Source: Hyphomicrobiales bacterium | Lineage (GTDB): Bacteria > Pseudomonadota > Alphaproteobacteria > Rhizobiales > WTKA01 | Length of the DNA: 47,256 bases | Reading direction: 5' to 3' | Assembly (NCBI GenBank): GCA_011524605.1 | Contig: WTKA01000061.1 | Span: forward strand, 1-47,256 | Shown: positions 1 through 8,770 of the stretch, one piece after another | Layout: every line of letters starts with the position of its first letter | Position numbering within the stretch: position 1 is the first letter of the stretch | Made by a program: the position numbers and the translations under genes | Notes under the pieces: model-generated | What the model saw: the letters and a program-made list of their open reading frames with translations, nothing else | Told to the model about the DNA's origin: nothing | The model's database searches: none

Positions 1-220
1 ACCTAATAGTTTTCATTCAAACAGAATTGAACAAAATAATCACGTTCTGAGCCTAAAGCTTTGATTATTAATATGATGTGCTAGCTTATTACTTTTAGAA
101 AATTTTTTAAATGGTTATTCTATTAAGAGAGAGGTAGAAATAGAATAACCGCTCATTTTGTTATTTTTAACAACAAAAGGCGGCTGCTCTATTTGTAAGA
201 GTCCAAGTTAAGGCTGGACA
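1..220. other. Noncoding region downstream of cpdR with inverted repeats
   Basis: No convincing gene is visible. A perfect 12-bp inverted repeat (GGTTATTCTATT, 113-124, with its complement at 139-150) has a 14-nt loop. A second AT-rich hairpin lies close by (TTTTGTT 156-162 with AACAAAA 172-178, flanked by CCGC/GCGG). Neither is followed by a clean T-run on either strand, so they may be processing or weak termination sites for cpdR, which reads leftward into this region. The left edge truncates whatever lies beyond. Confidence 0.5.
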
Positions 221-583
221 CTAGTGTAGTGCTGAATTAACAGCTGTTCTAATTTTGTCGAGTGAAAATGGTTTTTCAACGACATCAACAACAATTTGCA
301 TAAGGTCATCTGCACGTTCGCGCTGATCTGCAAAGCCTGTCATAAGCAAAATGCGCAATTCATTCCAATTTTGAGAGGCAGAATGAGCAAGAGCTATGCC
401 ATCCATGCCAGGCATTCTAATATCAGAAAGAACAAGGTCAAAACTACCTTCCTGCTCTTCTAATATATCCAATGCTTCTAAGCCGTCCATTGCCGATGTT
501 ACATCATGCCCATCAAGATTAAGGGCTCTGCTAACAAAGGATCTCACCATATCATCGTCTTCTGCGATTAAGATATTTGCCAT
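221..583 (-). CDS. cpdR: CpdR-type single-domain response regulator
   Basis: A 120-residue stand-alone receiver domain. The acidic pocket (EDDD, residues 8-11), phosphoacceptor Asp54 in SDIRMPG, Thr82 in LLMTGF and Lys104 in EKPF are all present, and no output domain follows. In alphaproteobacteria CpdR, when unphosphorylated, delivers substrates including CtrA regulators to the ClpXP protease and is phosphorylated through the CckA-ChpT relay. That role is known for the family and is assumed here from length, sequence and taxonomic setting. An AAGAGAG ribosome-binding site lies about 10 nt before the ATG. The gene follows the zinc-ribbon gene on the same strand after 60 nt. A different single-domain CheY-like regulator remains possible, but the DGLEALDLL-like and TGFA segments fit CpdR well. 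Confidence 0.85.
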   Translation of the reverse strand: MANILIAEDDDMVRSFVSRALNLDGHDVTSAMDGLEALDILEEQEGSFDLVLSDIRMPGMDGIALAHSASQNWNELRILLMTGFADQRERADDLMQIVVDVVEKPFSLDKIRTAVNSALH

Positions 584-643
584 TTTTGAAGCGCTCTCTT
601 TCTACTCTTTACCAGTTTTGTTAATACCAGTTTATTTATTAAT

Positions 644-1744
644 TTATTCTGAATGATTGTCACTTGTTTCAGCTAGCTTAACCGATACATTGCTAAAATC
701 ACCTGTAGGCATTTCAATGCTTCGAGAAAAAGAAATAATTTCAGCTGGTGCAATAAATTCATTGTCTGTGGTTTTAAATTTATTGGAAACTGAACCATCT
801 TCTGCATGAAATAAAATTTCAATTTCAGGCGTCATCTTCGCTTGATTTGATTGATTTGCAATATCCCCGCGGACTAAAATCTCCCCATTACTGATATTAG
901 AAGTATCAACATCTATATTCTCGAGGGTAATGGTGTCATTCTTGCTGGAAATCAGGCCTATTTTAGCAAGCAATGGTTCTGTTATGGGTAGTTTTGAAGC
1001 AACTAGCGTAGGGTTTAGAGCAGCTAAGCTAATAATACATGCAACCAATGCAACCCATAAGAAGCCTTTACGGCTTTCATTTTCAGATTTTTGCTTTGCC
1101 TTTGTTTTAATTTTTTTCTTAGGTTGGTTTTCTTCCAAATGTTTTGATCTAACAGAAGATAAAAAGTCCATATTCTCTGAAGGGCTTTTTGGATTTTCTT
1201 GTAGCTTTGTTAGATTCTCTACGAGCTCGTCCTGCTGGGGCGGCGAGAATATTTCTGAATTATAAGTCTGCTCTAGTGAGCTAGGTGTTTCTTCTGACTT
1301 ATTTTCTCCAGCGCTAGGATTTTCATCACTATCTGTGGTACTCGGACTGTCATTATGATCAATAGCGCTCAATTTCTCATTAGGAGAAGCAATATCTTCT
1401 TGAGGAGAAGCAATCTCTTTTTGTTGGTTTTCTGTTATTTTTGCTTCAGCTATATTTTCAGGATCTTCTTTTTGAGGCGAAGCAAATGCAGGTTTTGCAA
1501 AAGAAGAAGGAGCAAAAGCTTCTTCGCCTTTATCACTCGCCGTCTCTAGCGTTTTTGCCTCGATAATTTCTTTTGTACCGCCTTCTACTTCTGTATCTTC
1601 AACTTTGTTTAGCTTTTGAAGGGCAAGCTCAAGCTCCTCACCACAATTTTTACAAGCAACAATGAAGCCATTATCTAGATTGATAGGACGGAACTGATTT
1701 TCTGCAGAACAAGAAGGACATTTTAAACGCATAAGGATACTCAT
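644..1744 (-). CDS. MJ0042-type zinc-ribbon membrane protein
   Basis: A 366-residue protein. It starts with a four-cysteine zinc ribbon (CPSC at 9-12 and CKNC at 31-34) matching the MJ0042/zinc_ribbon_5 family. A long acidic, Ser/Pro/Glu-rich linker of about 190 residues contains repeated IASPQ/ASPN units. A basic patch (KKKIKTKAK) then leads into one transmembrane segment near residues 226-248. The C-terminal part resembles the DUF3426-like periplasmic domain found in such proteins. In Hyphomicrobiales a gene of this kind commonly lies divergently beside ftsE, as here. Its function is unknown. Met5 is an alternative start, as neither start has a clear Shine-Dalgarno. The low-complexity linker probably evolves fast. 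Confidence 0.75.
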   Translation of the reverse strand: MSILMRLKCPSCSAENQFRPINLDNGFIVACKNCGEELELALQKLNKVEDTEVEGGTKEIIEAKTLETASDKGEEAFAPSSFAKPAFASPQKEDPENIAEAKITENQQKEIASPQEDIASPNEKLSAIDHNDSPSTTDSDENPSAGENKSEETPSSLEQTYNSEIFSPPQQDELVENLTKLQENPKSPSENMDFLSSVRSKHLEENQPKKKIKTKAKQKSENESRKGFLWVALVACIISLAALNPTLVASKLPITEPLLAKIGLISSKNDTITLENIDVDTSNISNGEILVRGDIANQSNQAKMTPEIEILFHAEDGSVSNKFKTTDNEFIAPAEIISFSRSIEMPTGDFSNVSVKLAETSDNHSE

Positions 1745-1941
1745 AATTTTACTATAATTCTAATTATGTCCGTAACATGTTAAAAATTCCCTTTTAGCTT
1801 TTTAATAATCGTTTCAAAAGGAGATAAAAAAGCATTTATGATTTTTATGTTTAATGAATAGTAAAGAAGTTTTCATGTAGATTAGAGGCAGAATAGGAAC
1901 GCTTTGTTCGTAAGGGCAAAGGCAGATATTGGGCAACACGC

Positions 1942-2613
1942 ATGGAAAAAACGGCCGTCATTGATTTTGAAAATGTTGGATTTCGTTATGGTATGGGAAG
2001 CGAAATTTTGAAAAACCTTACTCTCACCGTTGATAGGGGGTCTTTTCAATTTTTAACTGGACCTTCAGGTGCAGGCAAAACAACATTAATGCGCCTGATG
2101 ATTTTAGCTTTAAGGCCTTCAGCGGGTAGTTTAAGAATTTTTGGGCGATCGGCGCAATCGATTACAAGGGCAGAAATTCCTCAAATTAGAAGGCGCATAG
2201 GCATTGTATTCCAGGATTTTCGCTTGTTAGATCATTTAACAATTTTTGATAATGTTTCTTTGCCCTTACGTATATTAGGGTTGCCGGTAGAAGATTATAA
2301 GCAAGATGTTGTAGATCTATTAGATTGGGTGGGGCTTGGTGATCGTCTTGATTCTTACCCAGCTGTTTTGTCAGGGGGAGAGCAGCAGCGGGTAGCTATC
2401 GCAAGAGCTGTGATTACAAAGCCAGAGCTTTTGTTAGCAGATGAACCCACTGGCAATGTTGATCCAAAGCACGCAGAGCGTTTAATGCGATTATTTATTG
2501 AGTTAAATCGCTTAGGAACGACAATTATGTTAGCAACTCATGATCACTATCTAATGGATCAATTTGATATGCCTAAGCTCTATCTAGAAAATGGTATGAT
2601 TGAATCTTATTAA
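1942..2613 (+). CDS. ftsE: Cell division ATP-binding protein FtsE
   Basis: The 223-residue ABC ATPase is the cytoplasmic partner of FtsX. Visible motifs are Walker A GPSGAGKTT (40-48), the Q-loop region IVFQDFRLL (about 88-96), signature LSGGEQQR (143-150), Walker B LLLADEP (163-169) and the switch His in ATHD. The FQDFRLL segment and gene order distinguish FtsE from LolD-type ATPases. FtsEX sits at the septum and controls peptidoglycan hydrolase activation during division. ftsX follows after 25 nt, so the two are almost certainly co-transcribed. The zinc-ribbon gene is divergent, leaving about 200 nt for promoters. Confidence 0.95.
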   Translation: MEKTAVIDFENVGFRYGMGSEILKNLTLTVDRGSFQFLTGPSGAGKTTLMRLMILALRPSAGSLRIFGRSAQSITRAEIPQIRRRIGIVFQDFRLLDHLTIFDNVSLPLRILGLPVEDYKQDVVDLLDWVGLGDRLDSYPAVLSGGEQQRVAIARAVITKPELLLADEPTGNVDPKHAERLMRLFIELNRLGTTIMLATHDHYLMDQFDMPKLYLENGMIESY

Positions 2614-2638
2614 TTGAAGCGACGCAAAGGGTCTAAAA

Positions 2639-3676
2639 ATGGTAAAGCCAGACTTAAGTCATCAAAACCCATATGGGCAACCCTCTAGTGATAGTGATGG
2701 GGCTGGCGTGGAAAATATGACAAAAGATATAGAGCCAAATAAAGCGCAAAAAAAATATAAGGCTTTATCGATTATTCCAGCCACTTCAATCACGATAAGA
2801 GCTGTTTCAATATCAGTAGCCATTATGGCCTTTTTGGCTTGTCTTACCACTGGTTTTGTATTCATTATATGGTCTACAGCGCAAAATTGGGCAAGCGATG
2901 TTTCAGGTGAGCTTACTGTTCAGATTCGTGAAGTTGATGGTGTGGAAATAGAAAATGAAGTGCAAAAAGCGCTCACTATTCTAAAAAGTTTTGAGGGTAT
3001 TAGCAATGTTCGTGTAATGACAAATAGCGAGAATGAGGCTTTGCTAGAGCCTTGGCTGGGTCGCGGCTTGGATTTAAGTGTTTTACCGATCCCACGTCTA
3101 ATTATCGTCTCTATTGATACGGATAACCCGCCTATATTGAGTGTTTTATCAAGAGATTTAGCGCGGCAAGTTGCAGGGGTTAGTATTGATAATCATCGTT
3201 TATGGCTATCACGGCTTCGAAATATGGCAAATACATTGATAATATTAGGGGTTGGTGTTTTATGCCTTGTATTGCTTGCAACTGTTTTGACAATTGTTTT
3301 TGCCACAAGAGGTGCGGTTGCTTCTTCAAGGGAGGTTGTTGCTGTTTTAGATCTTGTTGGGGCAAATGAGAATTTTATTGCCAATCAGTTTGAAAAACAT
3401 TTTCTTAGAGTTGGCATTCAAGGCGGCCTTATCGGTGGGGGGGCTGCAATAGCGATTTTTTGGTTTGGCAGCCTTTTTTCTAGCTTGCTTTATACCAACG
3501 CAGCAGCATCTCAGTTGCAAGCCATGTTTGGTGATTTTGCCTTAAGGTTAGAAGGCTATGTCGCTGTTTTGCTTGTTTTACTCTTTGTTATATTGTTAGC
3601 AACGCTTACTTCAAGATTTTCAGTATTATCCTATTTAAAACAAAATAACTCTTTTGAGCGGATTAGAATAAAATAA
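2639..3676 (+). CDS. ftsX: Cell division membrane protein FtsX
   Basis: The 345-residue membrane partner of FtsE. A cytoplasmic N-terminus of about 55 residues is followed by TM1 (about 57-80), a periplasmic domain (about 85-190) and three further membrane segments near 195-220, 258-282 and 308-330. This is the classical four-TM FtsX plan with the large loop between TM1 and TM2. The ATG is preceded by AAAGGG at good spacing. The N-terminal cytoplasmic tail is rather long and polar, which is common in alphaproteobacteria. It acts with FtsE in septal cell-wall remodelling. Confidence 0.93.
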   Translation: MVKPDLSHQNPYGQPSSDSDGAGVENMTKDIEPNKAQKKYKALSIIPATSITIRAVSISVAIMAFLACLTTGFVFIIWSTAQNWASDVSGELTVQIREVDGVEIENEVQKALTILKSFEGISNVRVMTNSENEALLEPWLGRGLDLSVLPIPRLIIVSIDTDNPPILSVLSRDLARQVAGVSIDNHRLWLSRLRNMANTLIILGVGVLCLVLLATVLTIVFATRGAVASSREVVAVLDLVGANENFIANQFEKHFLRVGIQGGLIGGGAAIAIFWFGSLFSSLLYTNAAASQLQAMFGDFALRLEGYVAVLLVLLFVILLATLTSRFSVLSYLKQNNSFERIRIK

Positions 3677-3761
3677 ACCCTGAAAAAGCCTTGTTTTTGA
3701 AATAGGCTTGTCAAATGACATATTATTATCTTTAATCGATGGCTTATGCGGGTAATTAAAT

Positions 3762-4370
3762 GTGATAAAGCTTTTGCCAATGAGTTATATAAAAAGACAT
3801 ATATTATTTTGGCTCACAATGGGCTTGATAACGGCATTCTTAATTAGTTTTTCTTCTTATAGTGCCCAGCTCACAAGTAATGAAGTCGTGCAAATTAAAA
3901 AAGCAGATGGTCTTGTTGTTTTTACTGGAGAGGCAAGGCGCATTAACGTTGGTCTTTCTATTTTTCAAAATAAAAAAGCAGCAAATATGCTGATTTCAGG
4001 TGTTAATGATAATATTTCTAGGAAAGGCTTAGCGCGTAAGCATTCTCGGTATAACAAGATTTTAACCTGCTGCGTTGACCTTGACTATAAAGCGTTAGAC
4101 ACAATTGGGAATGCTAGAGAAACTGCTCTTTGGGCAAAAAAGAAAAAGCTCAAATCTCTCATTGTTGTAACCTCAGCCTATCACATGCCACGGTCTTTGC
4201 TTTTGCTCAAACAGCAGCTAGACGATGAGGTTGAATTGAAGCCTTTCCCCGTAAAGCTTTCTCATTTTGATGAATGGTGGACATCAACAAAATCCACTAA
4301 AATTGTTGTTGTTGAATATTTCAAATATATTGCAAGTATGCTGTCTATTGAGCTCAAGCTTTCGTCTTGA
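3762..4370 (+). CDS. YdcF/DUF218-family membrane protein
   Basis: A 202-residue DUF218 (YdcF/SanA) protein with an N-terminal membrane anchor (about 12-32) and the family core: VVFTGEARRINVGL, a LISGVN strand, NARETALWA, and VVTSAYHMPRSL with its typical YHMPR motif. The family is linked to envelope functions but the reaction is unsettled. The track start is GTG. Met7 (ATG at 3780) is an alternative, and neither has a strong ribosome-binding site. It lies 85 nt after ftsX in the same direction; ftsE-ftsX-ydcF order is familiar from Hyphomicrobiales, where plsC often follows. Here xthA, on the opposite strand, follows instead. Confidence 0.8.
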   Translation: MIKLLPMSYIKRHILFWLTMGLITAFLISFSSYSAQLTSNEVVQIKKADGLVVFTGEARRINVGLSIFQNKKAANMLISGVNDNISRKGLARKHSRYNKILTCCVDLDYKALDTIGNARETALWAKKKKLKSLIVVTSAYHMPRSLLLLKQQLDDEVELKPFPVKLSHFDEWWTSTKSTKIVVVEYFKYIASMLSIELKLSS

Positions 4371-4410
4371 GCTATGGCTGTTGCAAATATACAGGTGGGT
4401 TATAGCTCAA
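4367..4410. terminator. Inverted repeat across convergent gene ends
   Basis: TTGAGCTAT (4367-4375) and its complement ATAGCTCAA (4402-4410) overlap the stop codons of the ydcF-like gene and of xthA. Loop of 26 nt and no good T-run, so this is at best a weak bidirectional terminator or mRNA 3'-end structure. Confidence 0.35.
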
Positions 4411-5200
4411 AATCAGCTTGAACAGGGGCGTGGTCAGATGTTTTTTCCCAGTCACGTACATGGTCTAGGACTTTAATAGCCTTTAATTTAGGGCTGAGAT
4501 TTTCTGTGATCCAGACATGGTCTAAGCGTCGACCGCGGTTTGAAGCACGCCAATCACGGGCACGATAGCTCCACCAGCTATAGAGTTTTTCAGAGGCAGG
4601 GATTATTTGGCGCATAGCATCAACCCATGGCAAGGCATGTTGCAGCTTAGTAAAGACTTCCACTTCAATAGGGGTATGTGAAACGACTTTCGAGACTTGC
4701 TTGTGAGACCAGACATCATTTTCAAGCGGTGCAATATTTAAATCGCCGACTAATATGCGTTTATCTTCACCTTTTTTATCGGTGAAATGATTTGTCATGG
4801 CATCGATAAAGTCAAGCTTATGACCGAATTTATCATTTTGTTCTCGATCAGGAATATCCCCGCCAGCAGGAATATAATAATTATCAATAGCAACGGAGCC
4901 CGCTTGCGGTATTTCTGCATTAGCAGCAATATGACGACCATCGTCAATTGTCGAATGCATTAAAGTATAGGGATCGGAGAGTGGGAATTTTGAAAGCGTA
5001 GCAACACCATGATAGGCCTTGAAGCCTCTAACCGCTTGAAAAGGGTAGCCAGCTTCTTCAAAAGCCTTTGCAGGGAACTGGTCGTTGGTGCATTTAATTT
5101 CCTGTAGGCATAAAATATCTGGCTTTGCCTCTTCAATAAGCTGCTCTGCTAGGTGAAGTCTAGCGCGTACAGAATTTATGTTCCAGGTAATAATCCGCAT
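4400..5200 (-). CDS. xthA: Exodeoxyribonuclease III
   Basis: A 266-residue AP endonuclease/3'-5' exonuclease of the ExoIII (EEP) family acting in base-excision repair. Diagnostic motifs are WNINSVRARL (Asn7), LCLQEIK (Glu34, metal ligand), the catalytic GDLNIAP Asp/Asn pair, RRLDHVW, and C-terminal SDHAPV (Asp256/His257). The length is normal for the family. The usual Y(V/I)PNG segment reads YYIPAGG here, as in many alphaproteobacterial XthA2-like proteins. It is convergent with the ydcF-like gene and has its own upstream region of about 165 nt shared with the divergent DUF2333 gene. Confidence 0.93.
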   Translation of the reverse strand: MRIITWNINSVRARLHLAEQLIEEAKPDILCLQEIKCTNDQFPAKAFEEAGYPFQAVRGFKAYHGVATLSKFPLSDPYTLMHSTIDDGRHIAANAEIPQAGSVAIDNYYIPAGGDIPDREQNDKFGHKLDFIDAMTNHFTDKKGEDKRILVGDLNIAPLENDVWSHKQVSKVVSHTPIEVEVFTKLQHALPWVDAMRQIIPASEKLYSWWSYRARDWRASNRGRRLDHVWITENLSPKLKAIKVLDHVRDWEKTSDHAPVQADFEL

Positions 5201-5365
5201 ATTTATCTCTTCATCCGTTACTTTCTTTGGTGTGAAGTAACATAAATTCTGATATTTCAGAAATTATATTCGCTGAATAGAAAAATAAAATAATAAAAAA
5301 CTTACAATTACAATAAAATGCTCTTAAATATAAAAAGTTGATTATCATCTCAAGGTTTTTAAGTC

Positions 5366-6559
5366 ATGTCGTCTTTATTGGATAGAATTGTTGGTTTTTT
5401 TGAATGGTGCTGGCGCTTTTTCACGGCTCAAAGCATTACAGGATCAAAATATGACCCTTATAGGCGATCTCGAGTGAGGTGGACTTTTAGAATTATCATT
5501 ATGATAATCGTATTTATCATCCTGTTTTGGCTTATAACTTTATTTTGGGCAACGGGTTGGGTTCGGGGTTATAGCCTTGCATATCCTCAATCTGTCATTG
5601 CACCTACTGAGTTGTCTCAATCAGGGGAAACGACAAATATAACGTCAGGGCGTGTTGATGTGCAAAGCTGTGGCCGTTCCGAGCTTGTTCATATGACAAG
5701 TCATTTGACAAATGAGATGATTGTTACAAATGGCTGGATACCCTCTATGCCTCAATATAAAACAGGTCTTCTCTTTATAACAGATTGGGAAAAGACACCG
5801 TTTTTTGATAATAAAGCATCTTTCCAATTAGGCATATTACAATCTGTGAGACGAACAACAATTGAACTTGTGGATTCTTTAGGCCGTATTCGGGGTACAT
5901 CAGGCGAGGATAGTGATTTAGAATCCGCGCGCGGCAATTTAAATTTTGATCAGAGGACTTGGTATATCAATCCATTTGATCCGCAAAGACAAACTTTTTC
6001 ACCTTCTTCTTCTACAGGTTTTTATAAAGAGGCGGTTAAATCATTGGATCGCTTTAATCAAAAGCTTGCCACTTACGATGAAAAAGATGGGCGCTGTGGC
6101 GCTTTGTTTGACACAAGGGCAGATAATTTGCGCCAACTTTTAGTTCGCATATCTTCTCACTTAGGCGGTGTTGTTGATCAACTCTCAAAAAGATCACAAG
6201 GAGAGCGTTATGATCCGCGCTTAGATGAATTTGTCGCGGGTGAGGGTAATAATGCTGGTTGGTTTGATTTTCAGGCAGATAATTATTTTTACGAAGCATC
6301 AGGTGTTATGTATGCCTATCATGGCTTATTGCAAGCCGCTCGGGTTGATTTTGCTGATGTGATTGAAAAGCGAGATCTTGATGATATCTGGGATTTGATG
6401 GAAACCCATATTGCAGAGGCTGCAGCTTTATCGCCTGTCATCGTCTCAAATGGCAAGGAAGATGGTGTATTATTTCCAGACCACCTCTCCGCTCTGAGCG
6501 AAAATATGCTTCGTTCTCGTTCTAATATGGTCGAAATAAGAGATATTCTCACGCAATAA
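5366..6559 (+). CDS. DUF2333 family membrane-anchored protein
   Basis: A 397-residue protein matching DUF2333. It has a short amphipathic N-terminus, one transmembrane segment (about 41-63, rich in Ile/Phe), then a large, probably periplasmic domain with characteristic segments GWIPSMP, NFDQRTWYINPFDP, DNYFYEASGVMYAYHGLL and LFPDHLSALSENM. The function of the family is unknown. The start is supported by AAGG about 8 nt upstream. The MOSC gene follows after 26 nt, probably in the same transcript, with no obvious functional link. Confidence 0.85.
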   Translation: MSSLLDRIVGFFEWCWRFFTAQSITGSKYDPYRRSRVRWTFRIIIMIIVFIILFWLITLFWATGWVRGYSLAYPQSVIAPTELSQSGETTNITSGRVDVQSCGRSELVHMTSHLTNEMIVTNGWIPSMPQYKTGLLFITDWEKTPFFDNKASFQLGILQSVRRTTIELVDSLGRIRGTSGEDSDLESARGNLNFDQRTWYINPFDPQRQTFSPSSSTGFYKEAVKSLDRFNQKLATYDEKDGRCGALFDTRADNLRQLLVRISSHLGGVVDQLSKRSQGERYDPRLDEFVAGEGNNAGWFDFQADNYFYEASGVMYAYHGLLQAARVDFADVIEKRDLDDIWDLMETHIAEAAALSPVIVSNGKEDGVLFPDHLSALSENMLRSRSNMVEIRDILTQ

Positions 6560-6585
6560 TATAGGTTCTGAGCTTAGGCAAAAAT

Positions 6586-7218
6586 ATGATTTTAGGCCGC
6601 GTTGAAAAAATTTTTGTTGGTAAGCCTAAGAAAGAGCCTTGGGCAAGTGCGTTAACTTCTATCTCAAAGCAAGAAGTTCAAGATAGGCAACGTGTCGATA
6701 GATTTGGCCTTGTAAATGATGAACAGGCCGATAAGGTGAATCATGGCGGCGCGGCTATGCGCCTTCATGCTCACCCTATTGAACGCTATGCTTTTTGGAA
6801 TAATAAATTTATGACAAAGCTTGAAGCGGGCGCGTTTGGGGAGAATTTTGCGACATCGGGCTTGTTAGAAGAGCAAATTTATGTCGGAGATATTTGTCGC
6901 ATAGGCACGGTAACAGTCCAGCTTAGTCAAGGTCGCGTCCCCTGTCATAAGCTATGTGATCATACTGATATTAAGGAATTAGCTTATTGGTTTCAAAAAA
7001 CAGGCTATACAGGTTGGTATTATCGTATTCTTGAAACTGGCCATGTCCAAGCGGCTGATGCCATTGAATTGATTGAGCGCCCCCAGTCGAATTTGTCCTT
7101 GCTAGAGCTGAATAAGATTTTTTTCACTCGCAAAAGCAATCCAGACTTAGCAAGAAAAATACTTGAAGTTGAAGCGCTTAGCGCAGAGTGGCTGGAAAAA
7201 ATACGAGGCGCAATTTAA
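6586..7218 (+). CDS. MOSC domain protein (YiiM-like)
   Basis: A 210-residue protein with a MOSC domain: RFGLVNDEQADKVNHGG, GAFGENFAT, VGDICRIG and the conserved cysteine of GRVPCHKL (Cys120). A C-terminal helical 3-alpha extension (about 165-208) follows, as in YiiM. MOSC proteins bind the molybdenum cofactor. YiiM of E. coli reduces N-hydroxylated compounds, so a molybdenum-dependent reductase role is plausible but inferred. It has a TAGG ribosome-binding site and follows the DUF2333 gene closely. A dyad TGCCTA-N5-TAGGCA (7234-7250) lies just after its stop. Confidence 0.88.
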   Translation: MILGRVEKIFVGKPKKEPWASALTSISKQEVQDRQRVDRFGLVNDEQADKVNHGGAAMRLHAHPIERYAFWNNKFMTKLEAGAFGENFATSGLLEEQIYVGDICRIGTVTVQLSQGRVPCHKLCDHTDIKELAYWFQKTGYTGWYYRILETGHVQAADAIELIERPQSNLSLLELNKIFFTRKSNPDLARKILEVEALSAEWLEKIRGAI

Positions 7219-7387
7219 GATAATGCACATTAATGCCTAAATAATAGGCAATGACTTCTATTTGATTAATAATTAATCGAGTGCGGTGTTCTGAAAATTA
7301 GTCAGCACAAGAATAAACAAGAGATTTTTGTTAACAAACTTATCATAATCAATGCTTTATTAAATTAGGTAAATGAAATTTTAATGG

Positions 7388-7403
7388 TGGCACGCTTTAT
7401 GCT
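7388..7403 (+). promoter_or_regulatory. Sigma-54 (RpoN) promoter of the urt operon
   Basis: TGGCACG-CTTT-ATGCT matches the sigma-54 consensus TGGCACG-N4-TTGCW at all positions but one, with the essential GG (-24) and GC (-12) in correct spacing. The predicted start of transcription is near 7413, about 27 nt before the urtA ATG. This implies activation by an enhancer-binding protein, most likely NtrC under nitrogen limitation. I found no clear NtrC site upstream. A GTTAAC-centred palindrome (TTTGTTAACAAA, 7327-7338) and other dyads are present in the 7219-7387 spacer. Confidence 0.75.
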
Positions 7404-7439
7404 GTTTGGAAGGCGTTATTAAACTTACAAGGAGTGATG

Positions 7440-8744
7440 ATGATGGGTTTAAAGCGTTATGCAACTAAAATGGCTGCGACGACTGCTGTTGCTGCGGGTC
7501 TTATGTTAAGTGTGAGCGCGCATGCAGCTGAGACAATTAAAGTAGGTGTGTTACACTCGCTTTCAGGCACGATGGCAATTTCTGAGACAACATTAAAAGA
7601 CGCAATGTTGATGCTTATTGAAGAGCAAAATAAAAAAGGCGGTCTTTTAGGTAAGCAGCTAGAGGCAGTTGTTGTTGACCCAGCGTCAAACTGGCCTTTG
7701 TTTGCTGAGAAAGCACGTGAGCTTATTGAAAAAGAAAAAGTATCTGCGGTTTTTGGTGCTTGGACATCAGTATCTCGTAAATCTGTTTTGCCAGTATTTG
7801 AAGAGCTCAATAATATCATGTTCTACCCTGTTCAGTATGAGGGGGAAGAAAGCCAGCGTAATATTTTCTACACAGGTGCGGCGCCAAACCAACAGGCAAT
7901 TCCAGCTGTTGATTATCTTATGAGTGAAGATGGCGGCGAAGCGAAGCGTTGGGTTCTTGCTGGTACAGATTATGTTTACCCGCGTACGACAAATAAGATC
8001 TTAGAAGCTTATTTGATGGCAAAAGGCGTTGCTAAAGAAGATATCATGATTAATTACACGCCATTTGGTCATTCCGATTGGCAAACAATTGTATCTGATA
8101 TCAAGAAGTTTGCTTCAGAAGGAAAGAAAACAGCGGTTGTTTCCACGATTAATGGTGATGCCAATGTTCCTTTCTATAAAGAGTTAGCGAACCAAGGTAT
8201 TGAAGCTGAAGATATTCCAGTTGTTGCTTTCTCGGTTGGTGAAGAAGAGCTTGCTGGTCTTGATACTGCTCCTCTTGTTGGTCACCTAGCGGCTTGGAAT
8301 TATTTCCAATCAGTTGAAGCTGATGTAAACGAAGAGTTTATTTCAACATGGAAAAAATTCATCAAAGACGAAGATCGCGTGACAAATGACCCAATGGAAG
8401 CGCATTATATCGGCTTTAACATGTGGGTGAAAGCTGTTGAGAAAGCTGGTACTGTTGATGTTGATGCTGTTATTGATGCTCTACCAGGTATTACTGTGCC
8501 AAACTTAACTGGCGGCATGTCAACAATGCTTCCAAACCACCATATTACAAAGCCTGTATTGATTGGTGAAATTCAAGACGATGGTCAGTTTGATATCGTT
8601 TGGGAAACAGACGGTCTGGTCCCTGGTGATGCGTGGTCAGATTTCCTTCCAGGTTCTAAAGACCTAAAGTCTGATTGGGTTGAGCTAAATTGTGGTAACT
8701 ATAATGTTGCTGAAGCTAAGTGCTTAGGCGCTGCGACTAACTAA
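7440..8744 (+). CDS. urtA: Urea ABC transporter substrate-binding protein UrtA
   Basis: About 434 residues; periplasmic receptor for urea in the UrtABCDE importer. A Sec signal peptide (LKRYATK then a hydrophobic stretch ending in AHA) is followed by the branched-chain-amino-acid-receptor fold with UrtA-typical segments GVLHSLSGTMA, NNIMFYPVQYEG, NYTPFGHSDW and the C-terminal GGMSTMLPNHH. The track starts at GTG 7434, but that codon overlaps the AAGGAG ribosome-binding site (7429-7434). The run GTG-ATG-ATG-ATG makes 7440 or 7443 the realistic start. First gene of the urea operon, downstream of the sigma-54 promoter. The coding sequence looks highly expressed relative to the membrane subunits, and a terminator follows it. 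Confidence 0.96.
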   Translation: MMGLKRYATKMAATTAVAAGLMLSVSAHAAETIKVGVLHSLSGTMAISETTLKDAMLMLIEEQNKKGGLLGKQLEAVVVDPASNWPLFAEKARELIEKEKVSAVFGAWTSVSRKSVLPVFEELNNIMFYPVQYEGEESQRNIFYTGAAPNQQAIPAVDYLMSEDGGEAKRWVLAGTDYVYPRTTNKILEAYLMAKGVAKEDIMINYTPFGHSDWQTIVSDIKKFASEGKKTAVVSTINGDANVPFYKELANQGIEAEDIPVVAFSVGEEELAGLDTAPLVGHLAAWNYFQSVEADVNEEFISTWKKFIKDEDRVTNDPMEAHYIGFNMWVKAVEKAGTVDVDAVIDALPGITVPNLTGGMSTMLPNHHITKPVLIGEIQDDGQFDIVWETDGLVPGDAWSDFLPGSKDLKSDWVELNCGNYNVAEAKCLGAATN

Positions 8745-8770
8745 TATGATTTTTATCTAAATCATTACCA

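Noticed and set aside
7281-7308. GTGC...GCAC and CTGA...TCAG segments upstream of urtA considered as an NtrC site
   Set aside because: The half-sites are in the wrong order and the dyads have different centres, unlike GCAC-N-GTGC enhancers.
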